Shown here: positions 28,880-39,818 of the stretch, piece by piece
Position numbering within the stretch: position 1 is the stretch's first letter
How the letters are laid out: each line of letters opens with the position of its first letter
Assembly: GCF_001544495.1 (NCBI RefSeq)
Contig: NZ_FCNZ02000010.1
Coordinates: forward strand, 168,968-232,967
Length of the DNA stretch: 64,000 nt
Source of the DNA: Caballeronia telluris
GTDB taxonomy: Bacteria; Pseudomonadota; Gammaproteobacteria; Burkholderiales; Burkholderiaceae
Direction of reading: 5' to 3'
Made by a program: the position numbers and the translations under genes
The notes under the pieces: model-generated
The model's database searches: none
What the model was told of the DNA's origin: nothing
The model's input: only the letters and a program-made list of their open reading frames with translations

Positions 28880-28889
28880 TTGTCGACAA
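28880..28889. promoter_or_regulatory. Second TTGTNNACAA dyad (TTGTCGACAA)
   Basis: A perfect 10-base palindrome 120 bases upstream of the first dyad. It is a candidate auxiliary operator of the same GntR protein. Confidence 0.4.
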
Positions 28890-28962
28890 TCTCGTCGTCG
28901 CCCCTTCCACTGGGGTTAACTCCGAGGTTTGATTAGTAGACGGTTAGTTGCGTATTTAGGGC

Positions 28963-28988
28963 CCAAAAAAGCGCCCTCGCCGGGCGCC
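28963..28988 (-). terminator. Intrinsic terminator after ldcA
   Basis: On the minus strand GGCGCCC-GGCGA-GGGCGC precedes six Ts, close after the ldcA stop codon. Confidence 0.88.
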
Positions 28989-28993
28989 TCGTA

Positions 28994-30893
<1,900 letters not shown>

Positions 30894-31124
30894 CGGGGAT
30901 TACGACCAGCTTGCAGCTTGACGGCCTGCCGGTCTTTCGCGATTTCGTTGAAGTGGCCTTGGGGCCGGAACGCCCGACACGGCGGGTGTCGCCGTGTCGA
31001 GGGCATCGGAAATTCATTTCGCATTCTATCAGCCGGCGCGGGGCGCTTCGGCCGCAAGGCACGAACGTTCGGAGCCAGTCTGCTTTACGCAACGGCCCGC
31101 TATTGACGCCACCGCGCGCGTGCT

Positions 31125-31907
31125 CTAAAGCGCCGCATCTACACCGATGACGTCCGCGACTTTCCGCTTGTACCCGTCGGTGGCGAGGAGCAGCGTGCGC
31201 GTGTATTCGTGCTGCACATCACGCGCCCGCACGGCCTCGATGGAAAGCTGCTCGATCACTTCACCGTTCTTCATCACCGCGATGCGCTGACACAGAAACC
31301 CGACGACCGCGAGATTGTGACTGACGAGAATCATCGTGAGCTTGCGCTCGCGATGCAGCCGCCGCAGCAGGTTCAGGATCTCCGCCTGCACGGAGACGTC
31401 GAGCGCGGACGTCGGTTCGTCGAGCAGGAGCACGCGCGGCTCGACGATCAGCGAGCGCGCGATCGACACGCGCTGCCGCTGGCCGCCCGACAACTGGTGC
31501 GCATAGCGAAAGCGGAACGCCGGTCCAAGCCCGACTTCGCGCAGCGCGTTCAGGATGCGCTCGTCCTCGTCGCCGATGCCGTTGATCGCGAGTGGCTCGC
31601 GCAACGTCTGATCGACGGTGAAACGCGGATGCAGCGATCCATAGGGGTCCTGAAAGACCATCTGCACGTCGCGGCGAAACGCGCGGTCGATTTTTCGGCC
31701 GACCGTGTGCGCGCCGACCTGCATCGTGCCCCCGGCGAGCGGCACGAGACCGGTGAGCGCGCGCAGGATCGTCGACTTGCCGGAGCCCGATTCGCCGACG
31801 AGACCGAACACCTCGCCTTCGCCGACATGAAACGACGCGTCGCGCACCGCGTCGACGTGGCGGGTCTTCGTTTTGAAACGGATGTGCGCGTTCTTTACGT
31901 CGATCAT
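31125..31907 (-). CDS. ddpF: D,D-dipeptide ABC importer ATPase DdpF
   Basis: A 260-residue ATP-binding subunit of an oligopeptide-type importer. Motifs are Walker A GESGSGKST (about 37-45), signature LSGGQRQRVSIARSL, Walker B VLLLDEPTSALD and the switch His in LVSHNLAVV. It is the last gene of ddpXABCDF, 3 bases after the ddpD stop. It is expected to pair with DdpD as a heterodimer. Confidence 0.88.
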   Translation of the reverse strand: MIDVKNAHIRFKTKTRHVDAVRDASFHVGEGEVFGLVGESGSGKSTILRALTGLVPLAGGTMQVGAHTVGRKIDRAFRRDVQMVFQDPYGSLHPRFTVDQTLREPLAINGIGDEDERILNALREVGLGPAFRFRYAHQLSGGQRQRVSIARSLIVEPRVLLLDEPTSALDVSVQAEILNLLRRLHRERKLTMILVSHNLAVVGFLCQRIAVMKNGEVIEQLSIEAVRARDVQHEYTRTLLLATDGYKRKVADVIGVDAAL

Positions 31908-31910
31908 CGT

Positions 31911-32777
31911 TCAGCGCTCCTTGGCGGACGGCTCGACGAGCCACGCGGCATCGCGGCGCAAGGTCGGCAGCTCGTCGGGCGGATCGGTCAGCGGCGGATT
32001 CGCCGCGAGCAGACCGCGCGTGTACGGATGCTCCGCGTGCTTCAGGTCGCGCGCGGCGCACGTCTCCACGACGCGCCCGCCAACCATCACGACGACGCGG
32101 TCGCAGAACGACATCACGAGCGGCAAGTCGTGGCTGATGAAGACGAGTCCGGTGTCGTGTTTCTCGATCATCTCGTCGAGCACGGCAAGCACCTGCATCG
32201 AGACGAGCACGTCGAGCGCGCTCGTCGGCTCGTCGGCGACCAGAAGGCGCGGCCCCGCCGACACCATCATCGCGATCATCACGCGCTGTCCCATGCCGCC
32301 CGACAGTTCGTGCGGATACGCGTCGGCGACGCGCTCCGGATTGCGGATATGCACCGCCGCCAGCGCCGCGACGATCTTCTCGCGCATCGCCCGCGCGCCG
32401 AGCTTCGGCTCGTGCCTGCGAAACGCCTCGCGCAACTGTTGCGCGACCGTCATCACCGGGTTCAGCGAATACTTCGGGTCTTGCAGGATCATGCTCATCT
32501 GCGTGCCGCACAGGCGCCGCCGCTCCTTCGGACGCATCGCGAGCAGATCCTGGCCGTCGAAGCGCAGCGTATCGGCCGACCATTGCGCCGATGGCGGCAA
32601 CAGACCGAGCAGCGCGCGGCCCGTGAGCGACTTGCCCGAGCCCGACTCGCCGACGATGCCGAGCCGCTCGCCCCTTTGCAGCGTCAGCGAGATCCCGCGC
32701 ACCGCGTCGGCCATCGTGCCGTCGTGGGCAGCGAAGCCGATGCGCAGGTTCTCGATTTCACACAGCGGCGTGCTCAC
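31911..32777 (-). CDS. ddpD: D,D-dipeptide ABC importer ATPase DdpD
   Basis: A 288-residue ATPase partner of DdpF. Motifs are GESGSGKSLT (Walker A), LSGGMGQRVMIAMM (signature) and LLVADEPTSALD (Walker B), followed by the C-terminal peptide-importer extension (CAARDLKHAEHPYTRGLLAANPP). I take GTG 32777 (read as MSTPLCEIENLRIGF) as the start: GGAGG is 5 bases upstream inside the end of ddpC, and relatives begin this way. An ATG four codons earlier (32789) is the alternative and would overlap ddpC. Confidence 0.85.
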   Translation of the reverse strand: MSTPLCEIENLRIGFAAHDGTMADAVRGISLTLQRGERLGIVGESGSGKSLTGRALLGLLPPSAQWSADTLRFDGQDLLAMRPKERRRLCGTQMSMILQDPKYSLNPVMTVAQQLREAFRRHEPKLGARAMREKIVAALAAVHIRNPERVADAYPHELSGGMGQRVMIAMMVSAGPRLLVADEPTSALDVLVSMQVLAVLDEMIEKHDTGLVFISHDLPLVMSFCDRVVVMVGGRVVETCAARDLKHAEHPYTRGLLAANPPLTDPPDELPTLRRDAAWLVEPSAKER

Positions 32778-32778
32778 G

Positions 32779-33729
32779 CTAGCCTCCATGACGCGGATCG
32801 AAGACGTCGCGCAGGCCGTCGCCGAGCAGATTGAACGCGAGGCTCACAAAGAGGATCGCGAGACCGGGGATCGTCGCGACCCACCACGCGTCGAGCAGCA
32901 CGTTGCGGCCCGACGCGACCATGTAGCCCCACTCGGGACTCGGCGGCTGTGCGCCCAGCCCGAGAAACCCGAGGCCCGCGACCGCGAGGATGATGCCCGC
33001 CATGTCGAGCGTCGCGCGCACCATCACCGACGACGAACAGAGCGGCACGATATAGCGCAACAGAATGCGCATCGACGAAGCGCCCTGCAGCCGCGCCACG
33101 TGGATGAAATCCGCCTGCACGAGCCTGAGCGTCTCCGCGCGCGCGAGCCGCGCATACGGCGGCCACGCGGTGATCGAAATCGCGATGACCGCATTGAACA
33201 CGCCCGGCCCAAGCGCCGCCGCGAACGCAAGCGCGAGCACGATCTTCGGGAAGGCGAGCGCGACGTCGGTCAGGCGCATCAGCACGGTATCGACGAAGCC
33301 GCCGCAAAAGCCCGACGCCGTGCCGATCAGAAGCCCGACCGGGACGACCAACACCACCACGAGGATCGCGATGGACAGCGTGAGGCGCGATCCGTGCACG
33401 AGCCGCGAGAGGATGTCGCGGCCCAGCTGATCGGTGCCGAGCCAGTGCGCCGCCGTGCCCGGCGGCAGCAGGCGGTCGGAGAGCACTTGCCGCAGCGGGT
33501 CGTCGCCGACCAGCAGCGGGCCGATCACCGCGGCCACGATCAAGACCAGCAGGATCGCGAGCCCGAACATGCTGAGCGGATTGCCGGAAAACCGCCGCCA
33601 GCGCCGATACGCGCGGCCGAACGCGGCTTGTCCGCGCGACGCGGGCGTGTCGGTGAGCAGCCACGCTTTCCACTGACCGCGCTTGTCCTTCATGGGCCAG
33701 TCCTGGGTCGAATCGTCGGTTGGAGGCAT
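32779..33729 (-). CDS. ddpC: D,D-dipeptide ABC importer permease DdpC
   Basis: A 316-residue permease of the DppC/OppC type. A cytoplasmic N-terminal region precedes the first helix (LSMFGLAILLVLIVAAVIGPLL), then a periplasmic loop with LLPPGTAAHWLGTDQLGRDILSRLVHGSRLTL, the class hallmark. Further helices and the EAA-type loop (RAETLRLVQADFIHVARLQGAS) follow. It forms the channel with DdpB. Confidence 0.9.
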   Translation of the reverse strand: MPPTDDSTQDWPMKDKRGQWKAWLLTDTPASRGQAAFGRAYRRWRRFSGNPLSMFGLAILLVLIVAAVIGPLLVGDDPLRQVLSDRLLPPGTAAHWLGTDQLGRDILSRLVHGSRLTLSIAILVVVLVVPVGLLIGTASGFCGGFVDTVLMRLTDVALAFPKIVLALAFAAALGPGVFNAVIAISITAWPPYARLARAETLRLVQADFIHVARLQGASSMRILLRYIVPLCSSSVMVRATLDMAGIILAVAGLGFLGLGAQPPSPEWGYMVASGRNVLLDAWWVATIPGLAILFVSLAFNLLGDGLRDVFDPRHGG

Positions 33730-33746
33730 GGGTGTCGATTAGCGCC

Positions 33747-34817
33747 TCAGCGCGCACGCGGATCGAACACGCGGTAAAGCGCGTCCGTCAGCAGGTTGAG
33801 CGTGATGAACGTGGCGCCGATCACGAGCGTGCTGCCGAGCACGGCGTTCATGTCGGCGTTGAGAAGCGCGCCCGTCAGGTACGAGCCAATCCCCGGCCAG
33901 GCAAACACGATCTCGGTCAGCACCGACCCTTCGAGCAGGTAACTGTACGCCAGCGCGATCACCGTCAGAAGCGGCACCGCGATGTTGCCGAACGCGTGCC
34001 GCCAGATCACGCGACGCTCGGTCAGGCCTTTCGCGCGCGCGGTCGTCACGTATTCCTGGCTCAGCTGGTCGAGCATGAACGAGCGCGTCATGCGGCTCAG
34101 ATACGCGATCGAATAGAACGCGAGAATGCCGGCCGGCAGCACGATATGCGAGAACGCATTGGCAAACACATCCCACTCGCCCGCGATCGCGGAGTCGATC
34201 AAGAGACTGCCGGTTCGGGTATCGACCATGCCGTCGTAAAGCGGATCGAGACGGCCCGGACCCGAGACCCAGTGCAGGCGCGCGTAGAAGAGCAAGAGTC
34301 CCATCAGCGCGAGCCAGAACACCGGGACCGAACTGCCGATCAGGCCGATGACGCGCGCCGCGTGATCGATCCAGCGGTTATGGCGCACCGCCGCGATCAC
34401 GCCGAGCGGCACGCCGACCATCACGCCGACGAAAGTCGAGAGCGTCGCGAGTTCGAGCGTCGCGGGGAACACGCGCCTGATGTCGTCGATGACGGGGTTC
34501 GCCGTCAGCAGCGACACGCCCAGATGCCCGTGCAGCACGTCACGCGCGTAGATGAAGAACTGTTCGACGAGCGGCCTGTCGAGCCCGAGTTCGAGGCGCG
34601 CCGCCGCATACGCCGAGGCCGACGCGCGGTCGCCGAGAATCGCCAGCACCGGGTCGATCGGAATCTTGCGGCCGATGAAGAACGTGATCGCGAGCAGCCC
34701 CGTGAAGGTGACGGCGAGCATCGCGATCCAGCGCGCGAGACGCAACGTCACGCGCACGTCGGCCCGGCGCGCGGCGAGCGCGCGCACGCGCTCGACTGTG
34801 CTCGTCGCGGTCGTCAC
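33747..34817 (-). CDS. ddpB: D,D-dipeptide ABC importer permease DdpB
   Basis: A 356-residue DppB/OppB-type permease. It has a first membrane helix (about 31-48), a long periplasmic loop (LGLDRPLVEQFFIYARDVLHGHLGVSL) and an EAA loop with SQEYVTTARAKGLTERRVIWRHAFGN. The start codon is GTG at 34817, immediately after the ddpA stop (TAAGTG), a tight junction that supports coupled expression. Confidence 0.9.
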   Translation of the reverse strand: MTTATSTVERVRALAARRADVRVTLRLARWIAMLAVTFTGLLAITFFIGRKIPIDPVLAILGDRASASAYAAARLELGLDRPLVEQFFIYARDVLHGHLGVSLLTANPVIDDIRRVFPATLELATLSTFVGVMVGVPLGVIAAVRHNRWIDHAARVIGLIGSSVPVFWLALMGLLLFYARLHWVSGPGRLDPLYDGMVDTRTGSLLIDSAIAGEWDVFANAFSHIVLPAGILAFYSIAYLSRMTRSFMLDQLSQEYVTTARAKGLTERRVIWRHAFGNIAVPLLTVIALAYSYLLEGSVLTEIVFAWPGIGSYLTGALLNADMNAVLGSTLVIGATFITLNLLTDALYRVFDPRAR

Positions 34818-36446
34818 TTATTGCTTCTTCAGGTCGCGGTAGGACACCAGGTCGTTGATCGGCCCCACTTCGAGCCCGGTCACGCCCGGCCGCGCCGCCA
34901 CCTGCGACACCTTCTCGAACATGATCACGAACGGCGAGTTCGCGAGCATTTCCTTTTGCATCGTCTGGTACCTCTGCGCGCGCTTTTGCGTCGACGATTC
35001 CGCGAGCGCCGCGAGCGTCTCCTTCGTCAGTGCGGGGATGTCCCACGAATTGCGCCATGCGAGCATCTTGTAGCTCGATGCATCCGAGTTGTCCGGGTTC
35101 CACGCGAAGCCCTGCGCGTTGCTGTGCGGATCGATGTAATCCGCCGACCACTCGCCGATATAGATGTCGTGCTGACGCGCGCGATAGCGGCCGAGCGTCT
35201 GCTTGTTGTCGCTCGGCATGAGTTGCACCTTGATGTTGCCGAGCGCGAGATTCGCCTGCACGGCCTGCGCGATCTCGCTGTACGGATAGTCGTTGCGCAC
35301 GTCCATCTTCACGGTGAAGCCGTCTGCGAGACCCGCCTTCGCGAGCAGCGCTTTCGCCTTCGCGACGTCCTGATGATACGGATTCGAATTCAGCGCGCCG
35401 AGGAAGCCTTCGGGCAGGAAGGTCTGGTGCACTTTGTACGTCGTGCGGATCACGTTCTTCTGAATGCCCTGATAGTCGATGAGCCACTTCATCGCTTCCT
35501 GCACGTCGGGCTTCGCGAGATTCGGGTTCTTGTTGTTCAGCCCGAGATACATGAGCGTCGCCTGCGGCACCGACGTCACCTTGATCTTGCCGGCCTTCGA
35601 GAGCGTGTCGAGATCGTCGGGGCTCAGGTCGCGCGCGACATCGATGTCGCCGTTCTCGATCATCAGACGCTGGCTCGCCGCCTCGGTCACGTGACGCAGC
35701 ACGATGCGCTTCATCGCGAGCGGCACGCGGTAGCCTTCGGAGCGCTGCAGGACGATCGAATCGTTCGCGGTCCACTTCACGAGCTTGTACGCGCCCGAGC
35801 CCGCTTCGTTCGTCTTCAGCCATTCGTTGCCGAAGTCGTTACCCTTCGCATGCGACTCCGCGAGCTTGCGATCGACGACCGACGCAGGCCACGCGCCGAG
35901 CACGTTGAGGACGAAGGTCGGGGCGTACTTCTGGTCGGTGGTGATCGAAACGGTCGTGCCGTCGATCTTCTTCACGTTCGTAAGCGCGTTGTCTTTCGTC
36001 AGGCCGATGCCCGCCAGCACGGCGGCCGCGCCCTTGTCGAGCAGCGCCGTGCGCTGGATCGACCAGGCCACGTCATCGGCCGTGAGCGGGTTGCCCGAAT
36101 GGAACTTGAGCCCCGTGCGAATCTTGAAGGTGAAGGTCAGGCCGTCGGGGCTCACGGTCCACGACTCTGCGACATCGCCGTTGAACTTCGACGGGTCTTT
36201 CAGATCGACTCGCACGAGCCGGTCGTAGGTATTCGCGACGTATTCCTCCGGCACCAGTTCGTAGATTTCGCCGGGATCGAGCGTGGTGAATTCGTCGAGC
36301 AAGGTCGCCATGACGAACATGTCCTTCGGCGTCGCGGCCTGCGCCGGGCCGGCGGATGCCAGCGTCAATGCCGATGCGACTGCGAGTGCGGTGAAGGCTG
36401 CGAGGGTTGCTAGGGTTGCTTTTGCGTCAGGCAATACGAGTTTCAT
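34818..36446 (-). CDS. ddpA: D,D-dipeptide ABC importer binding protein DdpA
   Basis: The 542-residue periplasmic receptor of the SBP_bac_5 (DppA/OppA) family. The Sec signal peptide (about 1-38, ending ASAGPAQA) lacks a lipobox cysteine. The mature protein shows TTLDPGEIYELVPEEYVANTYDRLV, the AESWTVSPDGLTFTFKIRTGLKFHSG motif of the family, and a conserved C-terminal lobe. Specificity for D-Ala-D-Ala or wall-derived peptides is inferred from the linked dipeptidase gene and the E. coli operon order. Confidence 0.87.
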   Translation of the reverse strand: MKLVLPDAKATLATLAAFTALAVASALTLASAGPAQAATPKDMFVMATLLDEFTTLDPGEIYELVPEEYVANTYDRLVRVDLKDPSKFNGDVAESWTVSPDGLTFTFKIRTGLKFHSGNPLTADDVAWSIQRTALLDKGAAAVLAGIGLTKDNALTNVKKIDGTTVSITTDQKYAPTFVLNVLGAWPASVVDRKLAESHAKGNDFGNEWLKTNEAGSGAYKLVKWTANDSIVLQRSEGYRVPLAMKRIVLRHVTEAASQRLMIENGDIDVARDLSPDDLDTLSKAGKIKVTSVPQATLMYLGLNNKNPNLAKPDVQEAMKWLIDYQGIQKNVIRTTYKVHQTFLPEGFLGALNSNPYHQDVAKAKALLAKAGLADGFTVKMDVRNDYPYSEIAQAVQANLALGNIKVQLMPSDNKQTLGRYRARQHDIYIGEWSADYIDPHSNAQGFAWNPDNSDASSYKMLAWRNSWDIPALTKETLAALAESSTQKRAQRYQTMQKEMLANSPFVIMFEKVSQVAARPGVTGLEVGPINDLVSYRDLKKQ

Positions 36447-36492
36447 CTTCGCGTTCCCGTTCGGTCGATGGTTGTTGTCTGCTGCTTTCGGC

Positions 36493-37056
36493 TTACATCA
36501 GGCGCAGCGGTCCGCTTTCGCTGTTGTCGATGACCGCGAGATCGCGCGAACCCGGCAATTCATAATGCCACCACTCGCTCGCGATATGAGTAAAGCCCGC
36601 GCCGTGCATCACGCCAAGCAGCAGCGTGCGGTTGCGTTGCACGTGCTCGGGCAGGCCAAGATGGAAATGCTCGGACGCCGCGACCATCGCGTCGAAGCCC
36701 GTGCCCATGTCGAGTTCGGCGCCGCTTGCATCGACGAGCGTCAGATCGATCGCCGTGCCGCGGCTGTGGTTCGAGCCGCGACCCAGTTCGGCGATGAAGG
36801 TCGGGTCCGGCAGGAAGTCCCAGAGCACCTGCTGGGCTTGCGGCGGGCGGTAGGCGTCGAAGATCTTCAGCGTCGTGCCGATGCTCCGCGCGATCCCGAC
36901 CGCACGGCGCAGTGCGGCTTCGGCCGGTTCCAGCAGCAGGCAATGCGCGGCTTGGTAGATGGGCTTGCCGGTGAAATTGCGATCGGTCGCGTAGGCGAGG
37001 TCGATCTGGACGTGGTGCGACTCAGGCGTGATCGGGATGAGGCGTGCTTGGGTCAT
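36493..37056 (-). CDS. ddpX: D-alanyl-D-alanine dipeptidase (VanX/DdpX)
   Basis: A zinc-dependent dipeptidase that splits D-Ala-D-Ala. In species without glycopeptide resistance it lets cells use the dipeptide released during wall turnover. The 187-residue protein shows every VanX signature: Arg70 in FDAYRPP, SNHSRGTAID with zinc ligands His97 and Asp104, and EWWHYEL with catalytic Glu161 and zinc ligand His164. It has no signal peptide, so it acts in the cytoplasm after import. It is the first gene of the operon; ddpA follows 46 bases downstream. No van sensor-kinase or ligase genes are near, which argues against a resistance cluster. Confidence 0.92.
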   Translation of the reverse strand: MTQARLIPITPESHHVQIDLAYATDRNFTGKPIYQAAHCLLLEPAEAALRRAVGIARSIGTTLKIFDAYRPPQAQQVLWDFLPDPTFIAELGRGSNHSRGTAIDLTLVDASGAELDMGTGFDAMVAASEHFHLGLPEHVQRNRTLLLGVMHGAGFTHIASEWWHYELPGSRDLAVIDNSESGPLRLM

Positions 37057-37438
37057 CGTGTTTTCTGAAGCGGTAGGGAGCACGCGGCGGCGCGTCGTGC
37101 GCGCGGGACGTCGATTGACTGCGCAGTCGCGCACGATCGCAGCGCCGCGAAGGTAGATCGATTCGACAAGTGGAACGGGAAAACGGCTTTGGCCGGATGG
37201 CCGGGATGGCCGCCGACGACGCCAGCGGCGTGCGGTGCATCCCGCGGCGCCAGCGGCGCGGGTCGTCCGCAGGAGAGTGCTTCGAGTGTCTTCGCGAGGG
37301 AAGTCGGCATCGGCGCGTCGGTGGTCTTGTCGTCCGCTATTGTGAGACAAACATTAGACCGGGCCAATATTCATGCGACAGCTAATAAAACTTATTGAAA
37401 TTCGACGGTGATTGACAAAAGGCACCGACGACCCGCAT
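37057..37438. other. Intergenic region upstream of ddpX
   Basis: This 382-base gap should carry the ddp promoter and lies downstream of thpR. The stretch 37335-37420 is strikingly A/T-rich for this genome and contains the dyad AATAA-AAC-TTATT (37384-37396). I see no regulator gene and no convincing -35/-10 pair. Confidence 0.45.
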
Positions 37439-37993
37439 TCACGCGGAGGACAGCCACCGCGCAAGCTGCACATACTGCGAGCGCCCCAGCAAGCTCCGCA
37501 CGAACACGAACTCGTGCGCGGTCCATCGAATCGGTTCGACACGCTGCTCGCCGAGATGCCGCTCGTCGTAGAGCAAGGTCACGTGCGGGGTGAAGCGGGA
37601 ATTGACCTTGACCGCAAGGCCGGCGGTTTGCAGCGCGATGCCGAGCGTTTGCTGAAAGTCGTGGAGCGCCCCGGCATTGGCGTCGGCGCCCGATCGAAGG
37701 ACGAACGGCTTCTTGTTTCGCCGGCCGGGAAAACTCGACACGCGATCGAAGGTCACGTCGACCGGCGGCATCGGCACCTTCGACGCCGCTTCCTTCGCGC
37801 GTGCCACGATGTCTTCCGGCAAGCCCGCGAACGCTCCCAGATGATGTAGCGTCACATGAAAGCGGTCCGTCCCGGCGGGTTTGCCCGTCAGGCCGTGCTC
37901 GATGTTGAGCCCGAGCGCGAGCTGCGCGATGCGCGCGGCCGCCGCCGCGTCGGGATAGATGGCGAAGAAGAGCGAGTCGGTCAGGGCAGCCAT
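37439..37993 (-). CDS. thpR: RNA 2',3'-cyclic phosphodiesterase ThpR
   Basis: A 2H-phosphoesterase that opens 2',3'-cyclic phosphates on RNA ends and can ligate 2'-5' in vitro. The 184-residue protein has the two defining motifs, HVTL at His46 (DRFHVTLHHLG) and HVTL at His137 (FTPHVTLLYDE), in the usual two-lobed layout. ATG 37993 (MAALTDSLFFAIYPD) fits the family; the frame runs further upstream into the guaA 3' end without family sequence. It starts 64 bases after the guaA stop and may be cotranscribed with it. Confidence 0.93.
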   Translation of the reverse strand: MAALTDSLFFAIYPDAAAAARIAQLALGLNIEHGLTGKPAGTDRFHVTLHHLGAFAGLPEDIVARAKEAASKVPMPPVDVTFDRVSSFPGRRNKKPFVLRSGADANAGALHDFQQTLGIALQTAGLAVKVNSRFTPHVTLLYDERHLGEQRVEPIRWTAHEFVFVRSLLGRSQYVQLARWLSSA

Positions 37994-38057
37994 CGCGATG
38001 CTGCCCGGTCCTGGAAGGCCGCCATGCTGACGAACGACATGAGCGGGCGCCCCGCCC

Positions 38058-39641
38058 TCACTCCCACTCGATGGTCGCCGGCGGCTTCCCCGAAATGTCG
38101 TACACGACCCGATTGATCCCGCGCACCTCGTTGATGATGCGATTCGACACATGTCCGAGCAATTCATGCGGCAGGTGCGCCCACTGCGCCGTCATGAAAT
38201 CGAGCGTCTGCACTGCGCGCAACGCCACGACATACTCGTAGGTCCGCCCGTCGCCCATCACGCCGACGCTCTTCACCGGCAGGAACACCGCAAACGCCTG
38301 GCTCGTCAGGTCGTACCACGACTTGCCGGTTTCCTGGTCGATGGTCGTGCGCAGCGTCTCGATGAAGATCGCGTCCGCGCGGCGCAGCAGCTCCGCGAAC
38401 TCGCGCTTCACTTCGCCGAGAATCCGCACGCCGAGGCCCGGCCCCGGGAACGGATGCCGATAAACCATCGCGGGCGGCAAACCGAGCTTTACGCCCAGTT
38501 CGCGCACTTCGTCCTTGAAGAGTTCGCGCAGCGGCTCCAGCAGCTTCAGGTTCAGCGTCTCCGGCAAGCCGCCGACGTTGTGATGGCTCTTGATCGTGTG
38601 CGCGCCCTTCTTGCCCTTGCCCGCCGACTCGATCACGTCCGGGTAGATCGTGCCCTGCGCGAGCCACTTCGCATCGGTCAGTTTGTTCGCCTCGGCCTGG
38701 AACACCTCGACGAACTCCGCGCCGATGATCTTGCGCTTCGCCTCCGGATCGCTCACGCCTGCGAGCTTCGAGAGGAACTCGGCGCTCGCATCGACGTGGA
38801 TTACCTTCACGCCGAGATGGTCCGCGAACGTCGACATGACCTGCTCGGCTTCGTTCAGCCGCAGCAAACCATGATCGACGAACACGCACGTCAGCTGGTC
38901 GCCGATCGCGCGATGCAACAGCGCCGCCGCCACCGACGAATCGACGCCACCCGACAGGCCCAGGATCACATGCTCGTCGCCGACCTGCTCGCGAATCTTG
39001 TCGACGGCTTCGTCGATGTAATGGCCCATCTCCCAGTCGGGATTCGCGCCGCACAGCTCCAGCACGAAACGATCGAGCATCGCGCGGCCCTGCACCGTGT
39101 GCGTCACTTCCGGATGCCATTGCAGGCCGTAGAAACGGCGCTCGTCGTCGGCCATCGCGGCGATCGGGCACGACGGCGTCGACGCCATCAGCCTGAAGCC
39201 GGCCGGCATGTCGGCGACCTTGTCGCCGTGGCTCATCCACACTTTCAGCATGCCGTGGCCGTCGGCGTCGCGGAAGTCTTCGATGTCGTTCAGGAAGCTC
39301 GTGTGGTTGTGCGCGCGCACTTCCGCATAGCCGAATTCGCGCAACAGGCCGAGTTCGACCTTGCCGCCCAGTTGATCGGCCATCGTCTGCATGCCGTAGC
39401 AGATGCCGAGCACCGGCACGCCGAGGTCGAAGACGATCTGCGGCGCGCGCGGCGATCCGGCTTCGGTGACCGAGTTCGGACCGCCCGAGAGGATGATGCC
39501 CTTGGGCGCGAACTCGCGGATGAAGACCTCGTCGACGTCGTACGGATGGATTTCCGAGTAGACGTGCGATTCGCGGATGCGTCGCGCGATCAGCTGGGTG
39601 ACTTGGGAGCCGAAATCGAGGATCAGGATTTTGTCGTGCAT
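38058..39641 (-). CDS. guaA: GMP synthase (glutamine-hydrolysing)
   Basis: Converts XMP to GMP with ATP and glutamine. The 527-residue protein has an N-terminal class I glutaminase domain (Cys81 in GICYGMQ, His176 and Glu178 in QWHPEVTH), an ATP-pyrophosphatase domain with the P-loop SGGVDSS (230-236), and the C-terminal dimerisation domain ending [12 protein letters not shown] 39641 ([13 protein letters not shown]) is the family start. It acts directly after GuaB, whose gene lies 1 kb upstream on the same strand. Confidence 0.97.
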   Translation of the reverse strand: MHDKILILDFGSQVTQLIARRIRESHVYSEIHPYDVDEVFIREFAPKGIILSGGPNSVTEAGSPRAPQIVFDLGVPVLGICYGMQTMADQLGGKVELGLLREFGYAEVRAHNHTSFLNDIEDFRDADGHGMLKVWMSHGDKVADMPAGFRLMASTPSCPIAAMADDERRFYGLQWHPEVTHTVQGRAMLDRFVLELCGANPDWEMGHYIDEAVDKIREQVGDEHVILGLSGGVDSSVAAALLHRAIGDQLTCVFVDHGLLRLNEAEQVMSTFADHLGVKVIHVDASAEFLSKLAGVSDPEAKRKIIGAEFVEVFQAEANKLTDAKWLAQGTIYPDVIESAGKGKKGAHTIKSHHNVGGLPETLNLKLLEPLRELFKDEVRELGVKLGLPPAMVYRHPFPGPGLGVRILGEVKREFAELLRRADAIFIETLRTTIDQETGKSWYDLTSQAFAVFLPVKSVGVMGDGRTYEYVVALRAVQTLDFMTAQWAHLPHELLGHVSNRIINEVRGINRVVYDISGKPPATIEWE

Positions 39642-39818
39642 GGCAGCGGCCAAAGGCGAAGAGAACGGTTACGGTAAGGAGCGGCGCTGTGGCCGGACGT
39701 CATCGCGACGCACGGCTCGCACCGGAAAATCGACGGCCGGCACGAATGGCCGACCGCGGGTGATCTTGTCATCGTGAAACGCCCGGACCGGAAATCGCGC
39801 GTTTCGCTCATGCGGCGT

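Noticed and set aside
33720..36413. Very long plus-strand frame (897 codons) opposite ddpB and ddpA
   Set aside because: It mirrors two well-supported genes and spans their boundary. The composition (Arg, His, Glu, Asp) is that of an antisense shadow.
36493..37056. VanX-like gene as evidence of glycopeptide resistance
   Set aside because: There are no vanH, vanA/B ligase or vanRS genes nearby. The ddpABCDF neighbours match the nutritional operon of E. coli.
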